Shown here piece after piece: positions 1 through 8,214 of a DNA stretch of 64,000 nt. The translations under genes were made by a program, and so were the position numbers. Within the stretch, counting starts at the first letter, position 1. Each line of letters opens with the position of its first letter. The stretch spans positions 1 through 64,000 of the forward strand of contig JARFTV010000011.1 in NCBI GenBank assembly GCA_029289325.1, read 5' to 3'. The DNA is from Alphaproteobacteria bacterium (lineage in GTDB: Bacteria > Pseudomonadota > Alphaproteobacteria > Rhodobacterales > Rhodobacteraceae). Below the pieces are notes generated by a model. That model made no database searches, was not told the DNA's origin, and saw only the letters and a list, made by a program, of their open reading frames with translations.

Positions 1-289
1 GCGGTATTTAGGCCCCCGCCCAAAAACCCGCAAGAGGAAAATGACAGGAAGATGAAAAATCCTGCATGCGCCTGTAATTACAATGCATTAGGAGACATGT
101 TCGGCGCAGGACCGAGCCACCGCTCCGCCGCCGAGGCCCCCGCCCCACCATATTATCGTGAGAATCTTCAGCCGGTCGCCTGAGTTCCTAAATAGACACG
201 GACTCGGACCTTCCCACCTCGTGTACAGCACCATTTTTCGCTGCACATGGGGGTCTATGATGGAGAAAAGCGCACGACCCGGCATGGTC
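1..289. other. Intergenic stretch, no gene supported
   Basis: The only open frame is a 65-codon minus-strand stretch with no recognisable domain and no good ribosome site, so I do not call it. An 11-base string, ggcccccgccc, occurs twice (11-21 and 135-145). The stretch lies downstream of the Crp-family gene and might hold its 3' end or a neighbouring promoter, but I see no clear terminator or promoter. Confidence 0.5.
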
Positions 290-1015
290 TTAGTGACTGT
301 GACCCTCTGCCATTCGCTCCAGTGTGGCGATGTTGCAGATCAGCGTCTCGCCCTCGCGCCGCAGCGCACCGCTAGCCAGCAGCGCCTGGAACGCAAGGTT
401 CACCTTCGGACGCGTCGCGCCAAGGATCGCTGAAATGTCGCTCTGGTTCATCTCAAGCAAGAGCCGAGCTTCCGCCTGCCCGCCCGACTGTCTGGATTGA
501 CCGATGAGGTACAGCAAGAACCTGACCACCCGGGTCTGGAGGTCGTAAAGCGCGATGGATTCCATCTGGAAATTCGTGTGCCGCAGATGGGTGCAAAGAT
601 GTCGCGCCAGCGCCAGTCCCACATCCGGGCGTCGGGAGGCCACGGCCTCGAAGGATCGGCGGGGCAGGACGAAGCAGACCGTGTCCTGCACTGCCGTTGC
701 ATCGGCAGACCGCGGGGCGCCGTCCAGAAGCGCCATCTCCCCCAGGATATCGCCCGGTCCCAGTGTCTGCAGCACGATCTCGCGCCCGCGTGCACTGGAG
801 AGCGACAGCCGGATTCGACCGCTGCGAATGGCGAGCATGTGGTCGCCCTCATCCCATTGCGCGAAGATCAGGGCTCCTGCGGGCCAGGTGCGCTGACGCG
901 CGGCAGCGGTCATCTCGGCAAGGCTAGTAACGTCGAGGCCAGAGAAGATCGCAAAATCGGACAGAAGGCCGAAGCCCCCCGTACCGGTGGTCCCTCCGTC
1001 CGGCTGCGTCGACAT
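290..1015 (-). CDS. Crp/Fnr-family transcriptional regulator
   Basis: A 241-residue protein with an N-terminal cyclic nucleotide-binding fold and a C-terminal Crp-type winged helix. The phosphate-binding cassette reads GEMALLDGAPRSA, very close to the GE...PRSA signature of true cAMP/cGMP binders. The N-terminal iron-sulfur cysteines of Fnr are absent. The recognition helix region reads LEMNQSDISAILGATRPKVN. I start at ATG 1015; a longer in-frame version reaching 1171 would run over the palindrome at 1106-1123. The gene is divergent from a DUF1127-like gene. A class III cyclase lies about 9 kb away, so cyclic nucleotide control is plausible but inferred. Its regulon is unknown. Confidence 0.9.
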   Translation of the reverse strand: MSTQPDGGTTGTGGFGLLSDFAIFSGLDVTSLAEMTAAARQRTWPAGALIFAQWDEGDHMLAIRSGRIRLSLSSARGREIVLQTLGPGDILGEMALLDGAPRSADATAVQDTVCFVLPRRSFEAVASRRPDVGLALARHLCTHLRHTNFQMESIALYDLQTRVVRFLLYLIGQSRQSGGQAEARLLLEMNQSDISAILGATRPKVNLAFQALLASGALRREGETLICNIATLERMAEGHSH

Positions 1016-1105
1016 GACGCCTCTCCCATACCCCGACACCGCAGCCGACCGGCTGGATGGCCCCAAGGAAGCATAAACCGCTCCGACCCATGCAACAATC
1101 TCGAA

Positions 1106-1123
1106 CTGTTCCCGCGGGAACAG
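1106..1123. promoter_or_regulatory. Perfect 18-bp palindrome between divergent genes
   Basis: The sequence ctgttcccgcgggaacag is its own reverse complement with no mismatch. It sits about 91 bases before the Crp-family start and 75 bases before the DUF1127-like start, a natural place for an operator serving both genes. It does not match the usual CRP (TGTGA-N6-TCACA) or FNR (TTGAT-N4-ATCAA) boxes, so binding by the adjacent regulator is inference. Confidence 0.55.
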
Positions 1124-1197
1124 GACGTCGGAGGAGAATCTGGCATGGTGATCCGCAGGACATACCGGCATCTGCCGTCATCAGCAGGGAGGGAGCC

Positions 1198-1596
1198 ATG
1201 ATGCACGTCGTTATCGCCGAAATTCTGGTCAATCGCCTTACCCCGGACTATCAGGAGCCCGTCGAGCGTGGCCCGGGCCTGTTGCGGAGGGCACTTTCGC
1301 GGATTGCGGCCCGACTGTCCTATTGTCTGTCCTTTGGCATGGCGGCAGAGGAGCGGCAGGCCCAGAGCCTTGACGCGCAGCTTGAACGGTTGGCCAAGAT
1401 CTCGCCGCATCTGCTGGTCGATATCGGGATGGACCCCGTGACGATGGAGCATCTGGACCCTGAGGCTCTGCCCATGATCGCACGTCCACGGCCAGAAAGC
1501 ATTCCGACTGCAACGCTGTCTGCGCAGCATGAGCTTCCGCCCCTTCGACTGCACCCCTCAGGTCGCGGGTTCCAGCCCGGTGTGGCACCAGCCTGA
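1198..1596 (+). CDS. Small DUF1127-like protein
   Basis: A 132-residue protein of unknown function. The middle reads LDAQLERLAKISPHLLVDIGMD, the pattern of the DUF1127 family (a short helix ending in L..DIG), which in alphaproteobacteria includes small RNA-binding or regulatory proteins. The C-terminal ~50 residues are proline-rich and show no domain. ATG 1198 is preceded by gggaggga; ATG 1201 is the next codon and equally possible. Divergent from the Crp-family gene. Function beyond the family label is not claimed. Confidence 0.65.
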   Translation: MMHVVIAEILVNRLTPDYQEPVERGPGLLRRALSRIAARLSYCLSFGMAAEERQAQSLDAQLERLAKISPHLLVDIGMDPVTMEHLDPEALPMIARPRPESIPTATLSAQHELPPLRLHPSGRGFQPGVAPA

Positions 1597-1700
1597 CGCC
1601 TCCGATCTGGCGGGACTGGGCGTTTCCTGCCGCGTCGAGGGACTTGACGCAGGAAACCTTGTTCCCGCCATATGATCGGAAGCGGCCTGACGAGGGTGGA

Positions 1701-3212
1701 ATGCGCAGACGACGCCAGAACTGGCCTTCGCCGCGGGCACATGTGGAAACCGGACTGCCCTGCTATTCCGACGCTTCGCTGGCCGAGCTGACCGCCCGCT
1801 TCGCAGGTACAATCACCTTGGCGGGCGGCCCGGGCTACAACGACGCCCGCGCGGGCTTCATGCACACTTACCAGAGCTACCCGCAGGTCATCGCCAGCTG
1901 CGTAAGCGAACAGGACGTGGTTGCTGCCCTGCGCTTCGCCCGCCACAACCGCTTGAAGGTGGTGGCACGATCAGGCGGGCATTCCACGGCGGGATATTCG
2001 GTCAATGATCAGGTCGTGGTGGACACCAGCGGCATCTCCCATGTCCTGATCGACCGCGAGACGCGGCGGGCCCGGGTTGGGCCGGGGGCGAATTTCCGAA
2101 AGCTGAACCTGATGCTGGATGCTGCCGGACTGCATGTCCCCGGCGGCGGCTGCGAGACGGTCTGCGTCGCGGGCTACATGCAGGGCGGCGGCTACGGCTT
2201 CACCTCTCGCCTTTTCGGGATGAATTGCGACCATGTCGAGGCGGTGACGATTGTGCTGGCCGATGGCCGAGTGGTCCGGGCGTCCCCTGACCAGCACGGC
2301 GACCTGCACTGGGCGGTGCGCGGCGGCACCGGCAACCAGTTCGGCGTCTTGGTCGAGATCGAATACCGACTGGTGCCCCTGCATGAGATGTTCGGCTTCG
2401 GCCTGCGCTTTCCTCTGACCGACCCGGCAGGGATCGACACAGCCGCGCGGGTCCTGGCCGAGTTGCAGGCCGGCTACAGCGACGGCGGCGCTCCGGGCAT
2501 CGGGCTTCAGGCGCTGCTGATGAACCTACCCACGGCCGGGCATCCCAAAGGCCAGATCCCCGGCCTGATGATCCGGGGACTCTACAATGGCACCGAGGCG
2601 CAGACCCGCGCGGCCTTGGCACCGCTCTTGGCCCACGTGACGCAAGGCAGGGCCGAGGTCGAGATCTGGCGGCGTGGCCGCTATCTCCATCTGAACGAGA
2701 TACTGCTCCAGACCGCCGATCCGCCGGGGATCGACATGCCGGCCGTATCGATGAACACCAAACCCATGGTTGACAGCCGGATCGTTGCCGAACACCACGG
2801 CCCCGACCGCTGGGGCGAGGTGGTGCAGCATTTCCTCCGCGCGCCCGACAAGACCACTTTCATCGCCCTGGAATTCTACGGTGGCGCGATCAACGAGATC
2901 GCGCCCGAGTCAACGGCCTTCGTCCACCGCGAGGCAAGTCTCAACCTCTTCGCCTGGGCATTCTGGACCTTCGATCGCACCCAGGAACGCGCGATTGCGT
3001 GGCTGGACGAGTTCGGTCGGATCGCCGGCGCGATGGGCAACGGGCGCCGCTACCAGAACTATCCGCGCCGGGGTAATCCCGGGTTTCGCGAACAGTACTT
3101 CGGCCAGAATCTCGAACGCCTGGTGGAGATCAAGCGCCGGCACGACCCGCACAACCTTTTTGCCTATGAGCAGGGGCTTTCGCCCGAACCGCCGACGGAG
3201 ACCCGGCCATGA
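1701..3212 (+). CDS. BBE-like FAD-linked oxidase, probably bicovalent flavin
   Basis: A 503-residue flavoprotein of the berberine bridge enzyme-like group (FAD_binding_4 plus C-terminal BBE domain). With ATG 1701 as residue 1, the motif RSGGHSTAGYS places His94 where this family links FAD through 8-alpha-histidyl, and GGGCETVCVAG places Cys151 where bicovalent members form the 6-S-cysteinyl bond. The C-terminus carries the BBE signature (YQNYPRRG, YFGQNLERL, IKRRHDPHNLF). ATG 1701 follows gagggtgga; a TTG at 1644 is the alternative start. Its stop overlaps the next start by 4 bases, so it belongs to the putative quinone-oxidase operon. The substrate is unknown; such enzymes oxidise alcohols, sugars or amines with O2. 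Confidence 0.88.
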   Translation: MRRRRQNWPSPRAHVETGLPCYSDASLAELTARFAGTITLAGGPGYNDARAGFMHTYQSYPQVIASCVSEQDVVAALRFARHNRLKVVARSGGHSTAGYSVNDQVVVDTSGISHVLIDRETRRARVGPGANFRKLNLMLDAAGLHVPGGGCETVCVAGYMQGGGYGFTSRLFGMNCDHVEAVTIVLADGRVVRASPDQHGDLHWAVRGGTGNQFGVLVEIEYRLVPLHEMFGFGLRFPLTDPAGIDTAARVLAELQAGYSDGGAPGIGLQALLMNLPTAGHPKGQIPGLMIRGLYNGTEAQTRAALAPLLAHVTQGRAEVEIWRRGRYLHLNEILLQTADPPGIDMPAVSMNTKPMVDSRIVAEHHGPDRWGEVVQHFLRAPDKTTFIALEFYGGAINEIAPESTAFVHREASLNLFAWAFWTFDRTQERAIAWLDEFGRIAGAMGNGRRYQNYPRRGNPGFREQYFGQNLERLVEIKRRHDPHNLFAYEQGLSPEPPTETRP

Positions 3213-5065
3213 CCGACAGCCCTCCAGACTGCACCTGCCGTGCTGATCCTAACGCCGCCTGCGCCGACTGGTGCGGACGGGATCCGAAGGACGGGCATGT
3301 CATCGGCCTCTTCTTCGATCCACCGATGGCCATAGCCCGCGTCGGCCGCTCGCCCGAGCCGATGGACGCCTATCGCTGGGAGATCGATGAGAACCCGCAT
3401 CGCGGCGTGCAGACCCGTATCGTTCCCGCGCCCTCGCTGCATCTGGAATCTGTCTCTGGTGATGGGCACTGGCCGCATCGGCTGGTGGTGGCGACGCCCG
3501 ACAGGATCACCTTCAAGGACCGCAAGGGCCGGGTCCGTCCGGTCGCGCCTTTCTTCGAGCTTTGGGCGCGGGTGCAGGACCCCGATGGCAGCCTCGTCAA
3601 CGTCCCGGTGACCCCGCTGTTCCTGAAGGCGCGGAAGGCGAAGCTCGCGGATCTGGTCTTCACCGTCGATGCGGGAAACCGCAAGGCGCAGTCGCGCACC
3701 AAGCTCGCCTCCTGCGCGGCGGTAGCGCATGTGTCATTCGCGGCCGATTCCTACCGCCCGCATCGGCTTGACGCGATAAGCCCTCGCACCCGGGACCAGG
3801 TCCCGCTGGTCCGCCCTGACGCGCCCCTGCCCTTGGGCTCGGTCCAGACCTTTCTTCCCGGCAACGGGGCCCCGGATTGCCGTACCCGTCTCGACCAGAT
3901 CCGGCTGCGCTTCACCCCCGGCAAGGGTGACGCCTTCGGCCCGCCGGACGCCGATGTCGCCACCGCCTCGCCCCGCCCGCCGGGGGATTTCGAGCCCGCT
4001 GTCACCGAGTACGGGCTGAACCACCGCATGACCCGGCCCGAGAACCGTATTCTCAGCCCGGCCACACCCTGGTCCGGGTTCAACTTCCGCACGGGCGGGA
4101 CGCCGAAATGGCCCACCCCGCAGGACAGCTATGATGGAGCGCGGGAGGGGTCCGGCGACGGCTGGGGCACGATCGACGATACCTGCGATCTGATCCTCCA
4201 GGCGGCGCTTACCCTCGACGGCCGGGTGTTTCGCGCCAGCGCCCGAGCCTTTGCTGGCCCGCCCGATTTCGCCCCTGACCGGCGTCCAATGTACTCGATC
4301 CGCGACGAGCTGGACGACCGCGAGTTGCCTCCGCCCGAACCTGACCCGGAAACTACACCGGACGAAATCCTGGACCTCTTCAGGCGCATCTTCGAGACCG
4401 CAAGCCTGGTGAACCTCGACCAGCGCAGGGCCTGGGCGCTGGCTGGCAATGCGGGGATACTCGGCGCATCGGACACAGAGGACCCAGCCTGGGACGACGG
4501 ATTGTCCCCTAAACTCGGACCGAAAAGCATGCGTGCGGGCGATGCCCCCTATGCTGAGCTTACGCCGGATTACACGCCCGAACTTGGGGACGCCCGCATT
4601 TCCGCTCCGGCAGGCAGTGGGCGGCTTCCTTTCACGCAGGTGGTGCAGCAGGTCCATGCCCGGATGGCCGACAGCCTGATCCTGCGCGAATTCTTGGCGC
4701 GCAGGCCTAGCCGGGTGCGCCGGATCGTCCGTCCTCCCTTCGCGCGGCTGGCCGACCTGCCGCGCCGGGTCGGAGTGCAGAAGCCAGCCGCCGTGCCCGT
4801 GGGTAAATGGGATCTTTCGCCAAAGAAGAGGGGCACACCCCGCACGCCCGACCCCGACCCTCCGCGCTACCGCGATCCGCGCGATGTCATGGACCAGACC
4901 TATGACATGCGGATGCCGCCCTACATGCGCCATTCGATGGGGGTACCGCTCAGCATCACACGGCGGCAGTACGATCTTCTGATGGCCTATCTCGACCGGC
5001 TGGAAACCGACCCAAGCTGGCGGGCAGACCCGAAACCCTCTGCCGCGCAGGACGATGATGAGTGA
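3209..5065 (+). CDS. LodA/GoxA-like protein, N-terminal half (split oxidase)
   Basis: A 618-residue protein resembling the first part of the CTQ-dependent amino acid oxidases LodA (lysine 6-oxidase) and GoxA (glycine oxidase). Visible family marks are DPPMAIARVGRSP (residues 38-49), a WGTIDDTCDLILQAAL...GRVFRASARAFAGPPDFAP region ending near residue 355, and ITRRQYDLLMAYLDRL near residues 583-598. The catalytic C-terminal half is missing here and its motifs appear in the next gene. The first 22 residues hold four cysteines (8, 10, 18, 22), which could bind metal or be crosslinked; that is inference. No signal peptide. Its last 11 bases overlap the next start, so I read a natural two-subunit split rather than a broken gene. 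Confidence 0.7.
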   Translation: MTDSPPDCTCRADPNAACADWCGRDPKDGHVIGLFFDPPMAIARVGRSPEPMDAYRWEIDENPHRGVQTRIVPAPSLHLESVSGDGHWPHRLVVATPDRITFKDRKGRVRPVAPFFELWARVQDPDGSLVNVPVTPLFLKARKAKLADLVFTVDAGNRKAQSRTKLASCAAVAHVSFAADSYRPHRLDAISPRTRDQVPLVRPDAPLPLGSVQTFLPGNGAPDCRTRLDQIRLRFTPGKGDAFGPPDADVATASPRPPGDFEPAVTEYGLNHRMTRPENRILSPATPWSGFNFRTGGTPKWPTPQDSYDGAREGSGDGWGTIDDTCDLILQAALTLDGRVFRASARAFAGPPDFAPDRRPMYSIRDELDDRELPPPEPDPETTPDEILDLFRRIFETASLVNLDQRRAWALAGNAGILGASDTEDPAWDDGLSPKLGPKSMRAGDAPYAELTPDYTPELGDARISAPAGSGRLPFTQVVQQVHARMADSLILREFLARRPSRVRRIVRPPFARLADLPRRVGVQKPAAVPVGKWDLSPKKRGTPRTPDPDPPRYRDPRDVMDQTYDMRMPPYMRHSMGVPLSITRRQYDLLMAYLDRLETDPSWRADPKPSAAQDDDE

Positions 5066-6896
5066 ACCGCCCCGACCACTGAACCGCGCCGCCTATCCCG
5101 AGCCCGTGCTCGGCAACCCGGTTTCCACCCTGATGGAATCGGGGGTGGGCAACTGTTATCCCGGCCTGGAATTCGACCTGCGCCAGCTCGATACCCGGTT
5201 TTTTCCCGGCCTGACCTTCGATTTCCTTGGGATCGAGCCCTCGGGCCCCGACGGCACCCAGGGCGCACACCTAATCAACGCCGATGCCTCCAGCGACCCG
5301 ACCTTCCAGCAGGACTGCCCTTGGATCGCCGCCCTGCGCCGTCAGCTCAACGGACCGGAAGGCGCGGCCCTGGGCAGCGGCAACTGGTATCTGCATTGGG
5401 TCGAACAACAGGGCAAACGGATTGAACTTTACGACTTCGACGTCTTCCAGAACGCCACCTACCTTGTGCCCTATGAGGGAGAGACATGCTGGTGGATCAT
5501 CCGCTCGATCGAAGCCGACCCTGATGAGAGCACCGCCGATCTGACTATTGCCTTGTCCCAGCGGGATGCCAACGGCCAGCCCACGGGCACGCCGGTCGTC
5601 CTGCACGGCAAGCGGCGCCGCTATCTGGATGAGGCCGGGATGATCCCCGAGGTTTACCGTCCCGGTGAGCTCACCGCCTCGATGTGCAGCCCCTGGACGC
5701 ATGACTTCCGCGACTGCGCCTGCCAATACTGGGCGGCTAACCATCCCGACATTGTCCTGGGACCGGTCCACGGCTATGCGCTGGAGGATGGCACCTCGCG
5801 CGATGACGCGACGCAGGCGGTCACTTTCCTTGACTGGATGCGGCGACGGGGGACGGCGCCGGCGGTCATGGCCGAGGCCACGCTGGAACGCTCCCGGCCC
5901 GATGCTTATGACCCTTACGAGATCAACCTGCGCTGGCAGGAGCTGGATTTCGTCCTTCAGGGCGAGGAAACCGACGGAACGCCCGACCCAAAGCCAAAGC
6001 CAAAGCCAAAGCTAAAATCCGAGCCCGACCCGAACGAGCAGCACAGGCCCACCTATCCCTCAGTCGAAGCAGCGATGGCCGACCTGCGCGAGGAGCTTGC
6101 TCCGCTCGAATTCACGCTGTCGATGGTTTATCTTTACGCCCTCCTCTCGCTCCGCGCGCCAGAGGAGGTGACAGCAGAGGAACACCAGACATGGCACAGC
6201 CTGGCCGAGGACCTGGCCGCCGCGCGCCAGTCGCTCCTGGCTGTCGCAGTCAGCGAGATGACCCATCTGCGCTGGGTGAACCAGATGCTCTGGACCCTGG
6301 GTCGCGCAGGCTTTGACACCAAACACCCCTACAAGCCCGTGGTGCGGCCCCTGCCGCAGCCCGCCGCAGGGGCGTTGCCCGACGACCTGCATGCAAGGGT
6401 GCGGATGCTCCGTCCGGCCAGCCCCACGACGCTGGAGGATTTCGTTGACATCGAACGCCCCGCCGAGGCAGTCGACACCGAATATGCCGGGCTGGTCGAG
6501 TACCTGCGGCACAAGGAGTTTCCGGCGGGGCTGCATGAGCTGGCGGTGCGGATCGACAGCGACGGGCTCCAGCACTATCAGCGCTTCCGCAGCGTCGCCA
6601 CCTCCCTCTCTCGCTATGCGAGGGAGCCCCGACTCTACCTGCGCCCGATCGTGCTGGCAGACGCCAGCGATGCCTCGCTGATGCCTGCACTTGACCTGCT
6701 GGACCGGATCGTCAAGGCAACCGAAAATGGCTACGAAGCCGAGTTCCGTGACGACATGCCCGCGGCCGAAGCGGCGATCCTTGAGGCGCGCGAGGCAATG
6801 CGCGCCTTTCAGATAGAGGCAGAGCGGCTGGCCCGTGACGAGGGCAAAGGCATCCCCTTCTTTGCACGGTGGAAGGCGTCGGACCGTGCCCCGTGA
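5055..6896 (+). CDS. LodA-like C-terminal half fused to ferritin-like domain
   Basis: 613 residues in two parts. Residues 1-300 carry what should be the catalytic half of a LodA-like oxidase: MESGVGNCYPGLEFD (Cys34; compare the Cys-containing PGIE region of LodA) and PGELTASMCSPWTHDFRDCACQYWAANHPD (W214, D217, C221, C223, W226; compare the PWQADF...C...WWPA.RPD region holding the quinone-forming Trp). A C34-W226 crosslink is my prediction. A charged PKPKPKPKLK linker (about 313-322) leads to a helical ferritin-like domain with E-rich helices, EMTH near residue 401 and DGLQHYQRF, compatible with a metal site. Translationally coupled to the preceding gene (11-base overlap). Confidence 0.65.
   Translation: MMSEPPRPLNRAAYPEPVLGNPVSTLMESGVGNCYPGLEFDLRQLDTRFFPGLTFDFLGIEPSGPDGTQGAHLINADASSDPTFQQDCPWIAALRRQLNGPEGAALGSGNWYLHWVEQQGKRIELYDFDVFQNATYLVPYEGETCWWIIRSIEADPDESTADLTIALSQRDANGQPTGTPVVLHGKRRRYLDEAGMIPEVYRPGELTASMCSPWTHDFRDCACQYWAANHPDIVLGPVHGYALEDGTSRDDATQAVTFLDWMRRRGTAPAVMAEATLERSRPDAYDPYEINLRWQELDFVLQGEETDGTPDPKPKPKPKLKSEPDPNEQHRPTYPSVEAAMADLREELAPLEFTLSMVYLYALLSLRAPEEVTAEEHQTWHSLAEDLAAARQSLLAVAVSEMTHLRWVNQMLWTLGRAGFDTKHPYKPVVRPLPQPAAGALPDDLHARVRMLRPASPTTLEDFVDIERPAEAVDTEYAGLVEYLRHKEFPAGLHELAVRIDSDGLQHYQRFRSVATSLSRYAREPRLYLRPIVLADASDASLMPALDLLDRIVKATENGYEAEFRDDMPAAEAAILEAREAMRAFQIEAERLARDEGKGIPFFARWKASDRAP
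5988..6011 (+). repeat. Four tandem copies of ccaaag encoding a Pro-Lys linker
   Basis: Four perfect 6-base units, followed by one degenerate unit (ctaaaa), encode the PKPKPKPKLK linker between the oxidase-like and ferritin-like parts. In-frame unit gain or loss would change linker length without a frameshift. Confidence 0.8.
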
Positions 6897-8214
6897 TCTC
6901 TCGCCATCGGTGATTGATGCCGCCCGGCCCCGCAGTGCCCATGGCCATCTCGCCGGCGACCTCGCGCTTGTTGCAGAGACAATGGCGCTTTACCGGCTGG
7001 ACCAGGCGCAGATCGACACACTGGCCCGGGGCCTTGAGGCAGGCGATGCAGGCACGGCACAGGCTTTGGAACGGCTGGGCCTTGCACTACCTGCCCCGCG
7101 CCCTGCGCTGCCCGATCCGACCCGACCGATCCGCGCCTTGACGTTGACTGTCTCGCAGACCTGCAATCTTGCCTGTGTTTACTGCTATGCCGGCGGCGGC
7201 AGCTTCGGCGGCCCCGACAAGCGGATGGGATGGGACGTCGCACGGCAGGCGATCGACGCACTGATTGCCGAAACGCCCCCCGGCGGCAGCGTCCGCATTG
7301 CCTTTATGGGCGGCGAGCCAATGGCCAGCCGCGCATTGATCCGCCGCGCGGTACAGCACGCCCTACATCGGGCGGCGACGCGGGCGGTATCGGTCGGCTT
7401 TTCCATGACGACGAACGGCACGCTGGTGACGGAAGCGGACGCCGAATTCCTGGCCCAGCACCGCTTCGCCGTCACCGTCAGTCTGGACGGCGATCGCGCC
7501 GCGAATGACCGGTTGCGCCCGACGAAGACCAAGGCCGGCAGCTTCGACCGCGTGGGCGAAGGTGTCACACGGCTGGCCGCGCGGTCGGACCGGATCGCTC
7601 TGTCCGCCCGTGTCACCGCGACGCCCGACAATCTGGACCTCGAGGCCACGATGGCCGCGCTTGGCGCGCTTGGGTTCGCCTCGGTCGGCGTGTCGCCGAT
7701 GCTCACCTCGCCCACCGGGCAGGGCGCGCTTCGCGGCGACGATTTCACCACGCTTCTGGACGCGATGATCCGGTGCGGTGAGGCGTGGTTGGCGGCGGTT
7801 CTGTCCGGTGGAAGCCATCCCTTCGCCAACCTCGCCACCGCCCTGAGCGAACTCCACAGGGGCCAGCCGCGCAGCCATGCCTGCGGCGCTGCGCGCGACT
7901 ATCTGGCCGTGGATGCCGAGGGCAGCTATTCGGCCTGCCACCGTTTCGTCAACGACCCCCTCGGTCGGATGGGCACCCTCGGCGCGATCGACCATGACGC
8001 GCGGCGGGCCTTCCTGATCGAGCGCGCGGTCGAGCGGCAGGGCCCCTGTGCCTCCTGCTGGGCGCGGCGACTTTGTGGCGGGGGATGCCACCATGAGGTG
8101 CTGCACGCTGGGCGGCCAGCGTGCGATTATGTGCGCGGCTGGCTCCATTTCGCGATGACAGCTTATTCCCGGCTGATTGCGGCCCACCCGGCCTGGTTTG
8201 ATGGGCCGGGCTGA
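6886..8214 (+). CDS. Radical SAM/SPASM maturase (QhpD-like)
   Basis: A 442-residue radical SAM enzyme. The [4Fe-4S]-SAM motif is CNLACVYC (Cys93, 97, 100 from the GTG at 6886), followed by FMGGEP for SAM binding. A SPASM-type region fills the last ~110 residues, with HACGAARDYLAV, YSACHRF, PCASCWARRLCGGGCHHE and ACDY supplying ligands for extra clusters. This is the architecture of peptide and protein maturases such as QhpD, which installs thioether crosslinks in quinohemoprotein amine dehydrogenase. GTG 6886 follows ggaagg; a GTG at 6835 is the upstream alternative. Overlap with the LodA-like gene suggests that protein, or its cysteine-rich partner, is the substrate (inference). Confidence 0.85.
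   Translation: MPRDLSPSVIDAARPRSAHGHLAGDLALVAETMALYRLDQAQIDTLARGLEAGDAGTAQALERLGLALPAPRPALPDPTRPIRALTLTVSQTCNLACVYCYAGGGSFGGPDKRMGWDVARQAIDALIAETPPGGSVRIAFMGGEPMASRALIRRAVQHALHRAATRAVSVGFSMTTNGTLVTEADAEFLAQHRFAVTVSLDGDRAANDRLRPTKTKAGSFDRVGEGVTRLAARSDRIALSARVTATPDNLDLEATMAALGALGFASVGVSPMLTSPTGQGALRGDDFTTLLDAMIRCGEAWLAAVLSGGSHPFANLATALSELHRGQPRSHACGAARDYLAVDAEGSYSACHRFVNDPLGRMGTLGAIDHDARRAFLIERAVERQGPCASCWARRLCGGGCHHEVLHAGRPACDYVRGWLHFAMTAYSRLIAAHPAWFDGPG

Noticed and set aside
11-145. Direct repeat ggcccccgccc (11-21 and 135-145)
   Set aside because: Short, GC-only, no associated element; could be chance in GC-rich DNA.
88-285. 65-codon minus-strand open frame
   Set aside because: No domain, no good ribosome site, composition unlike the neighbouring proteins.
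5055-5065. Split of the LodA-like protein as a frameshift or sequencing error
   Set aside because: The second gene has its own ATGATG start overlapping the first stop by 11 bases, the coupling style used across this operon, and both proteins are full and ordered. A true split is more likely, though a read check is still worthwhile.
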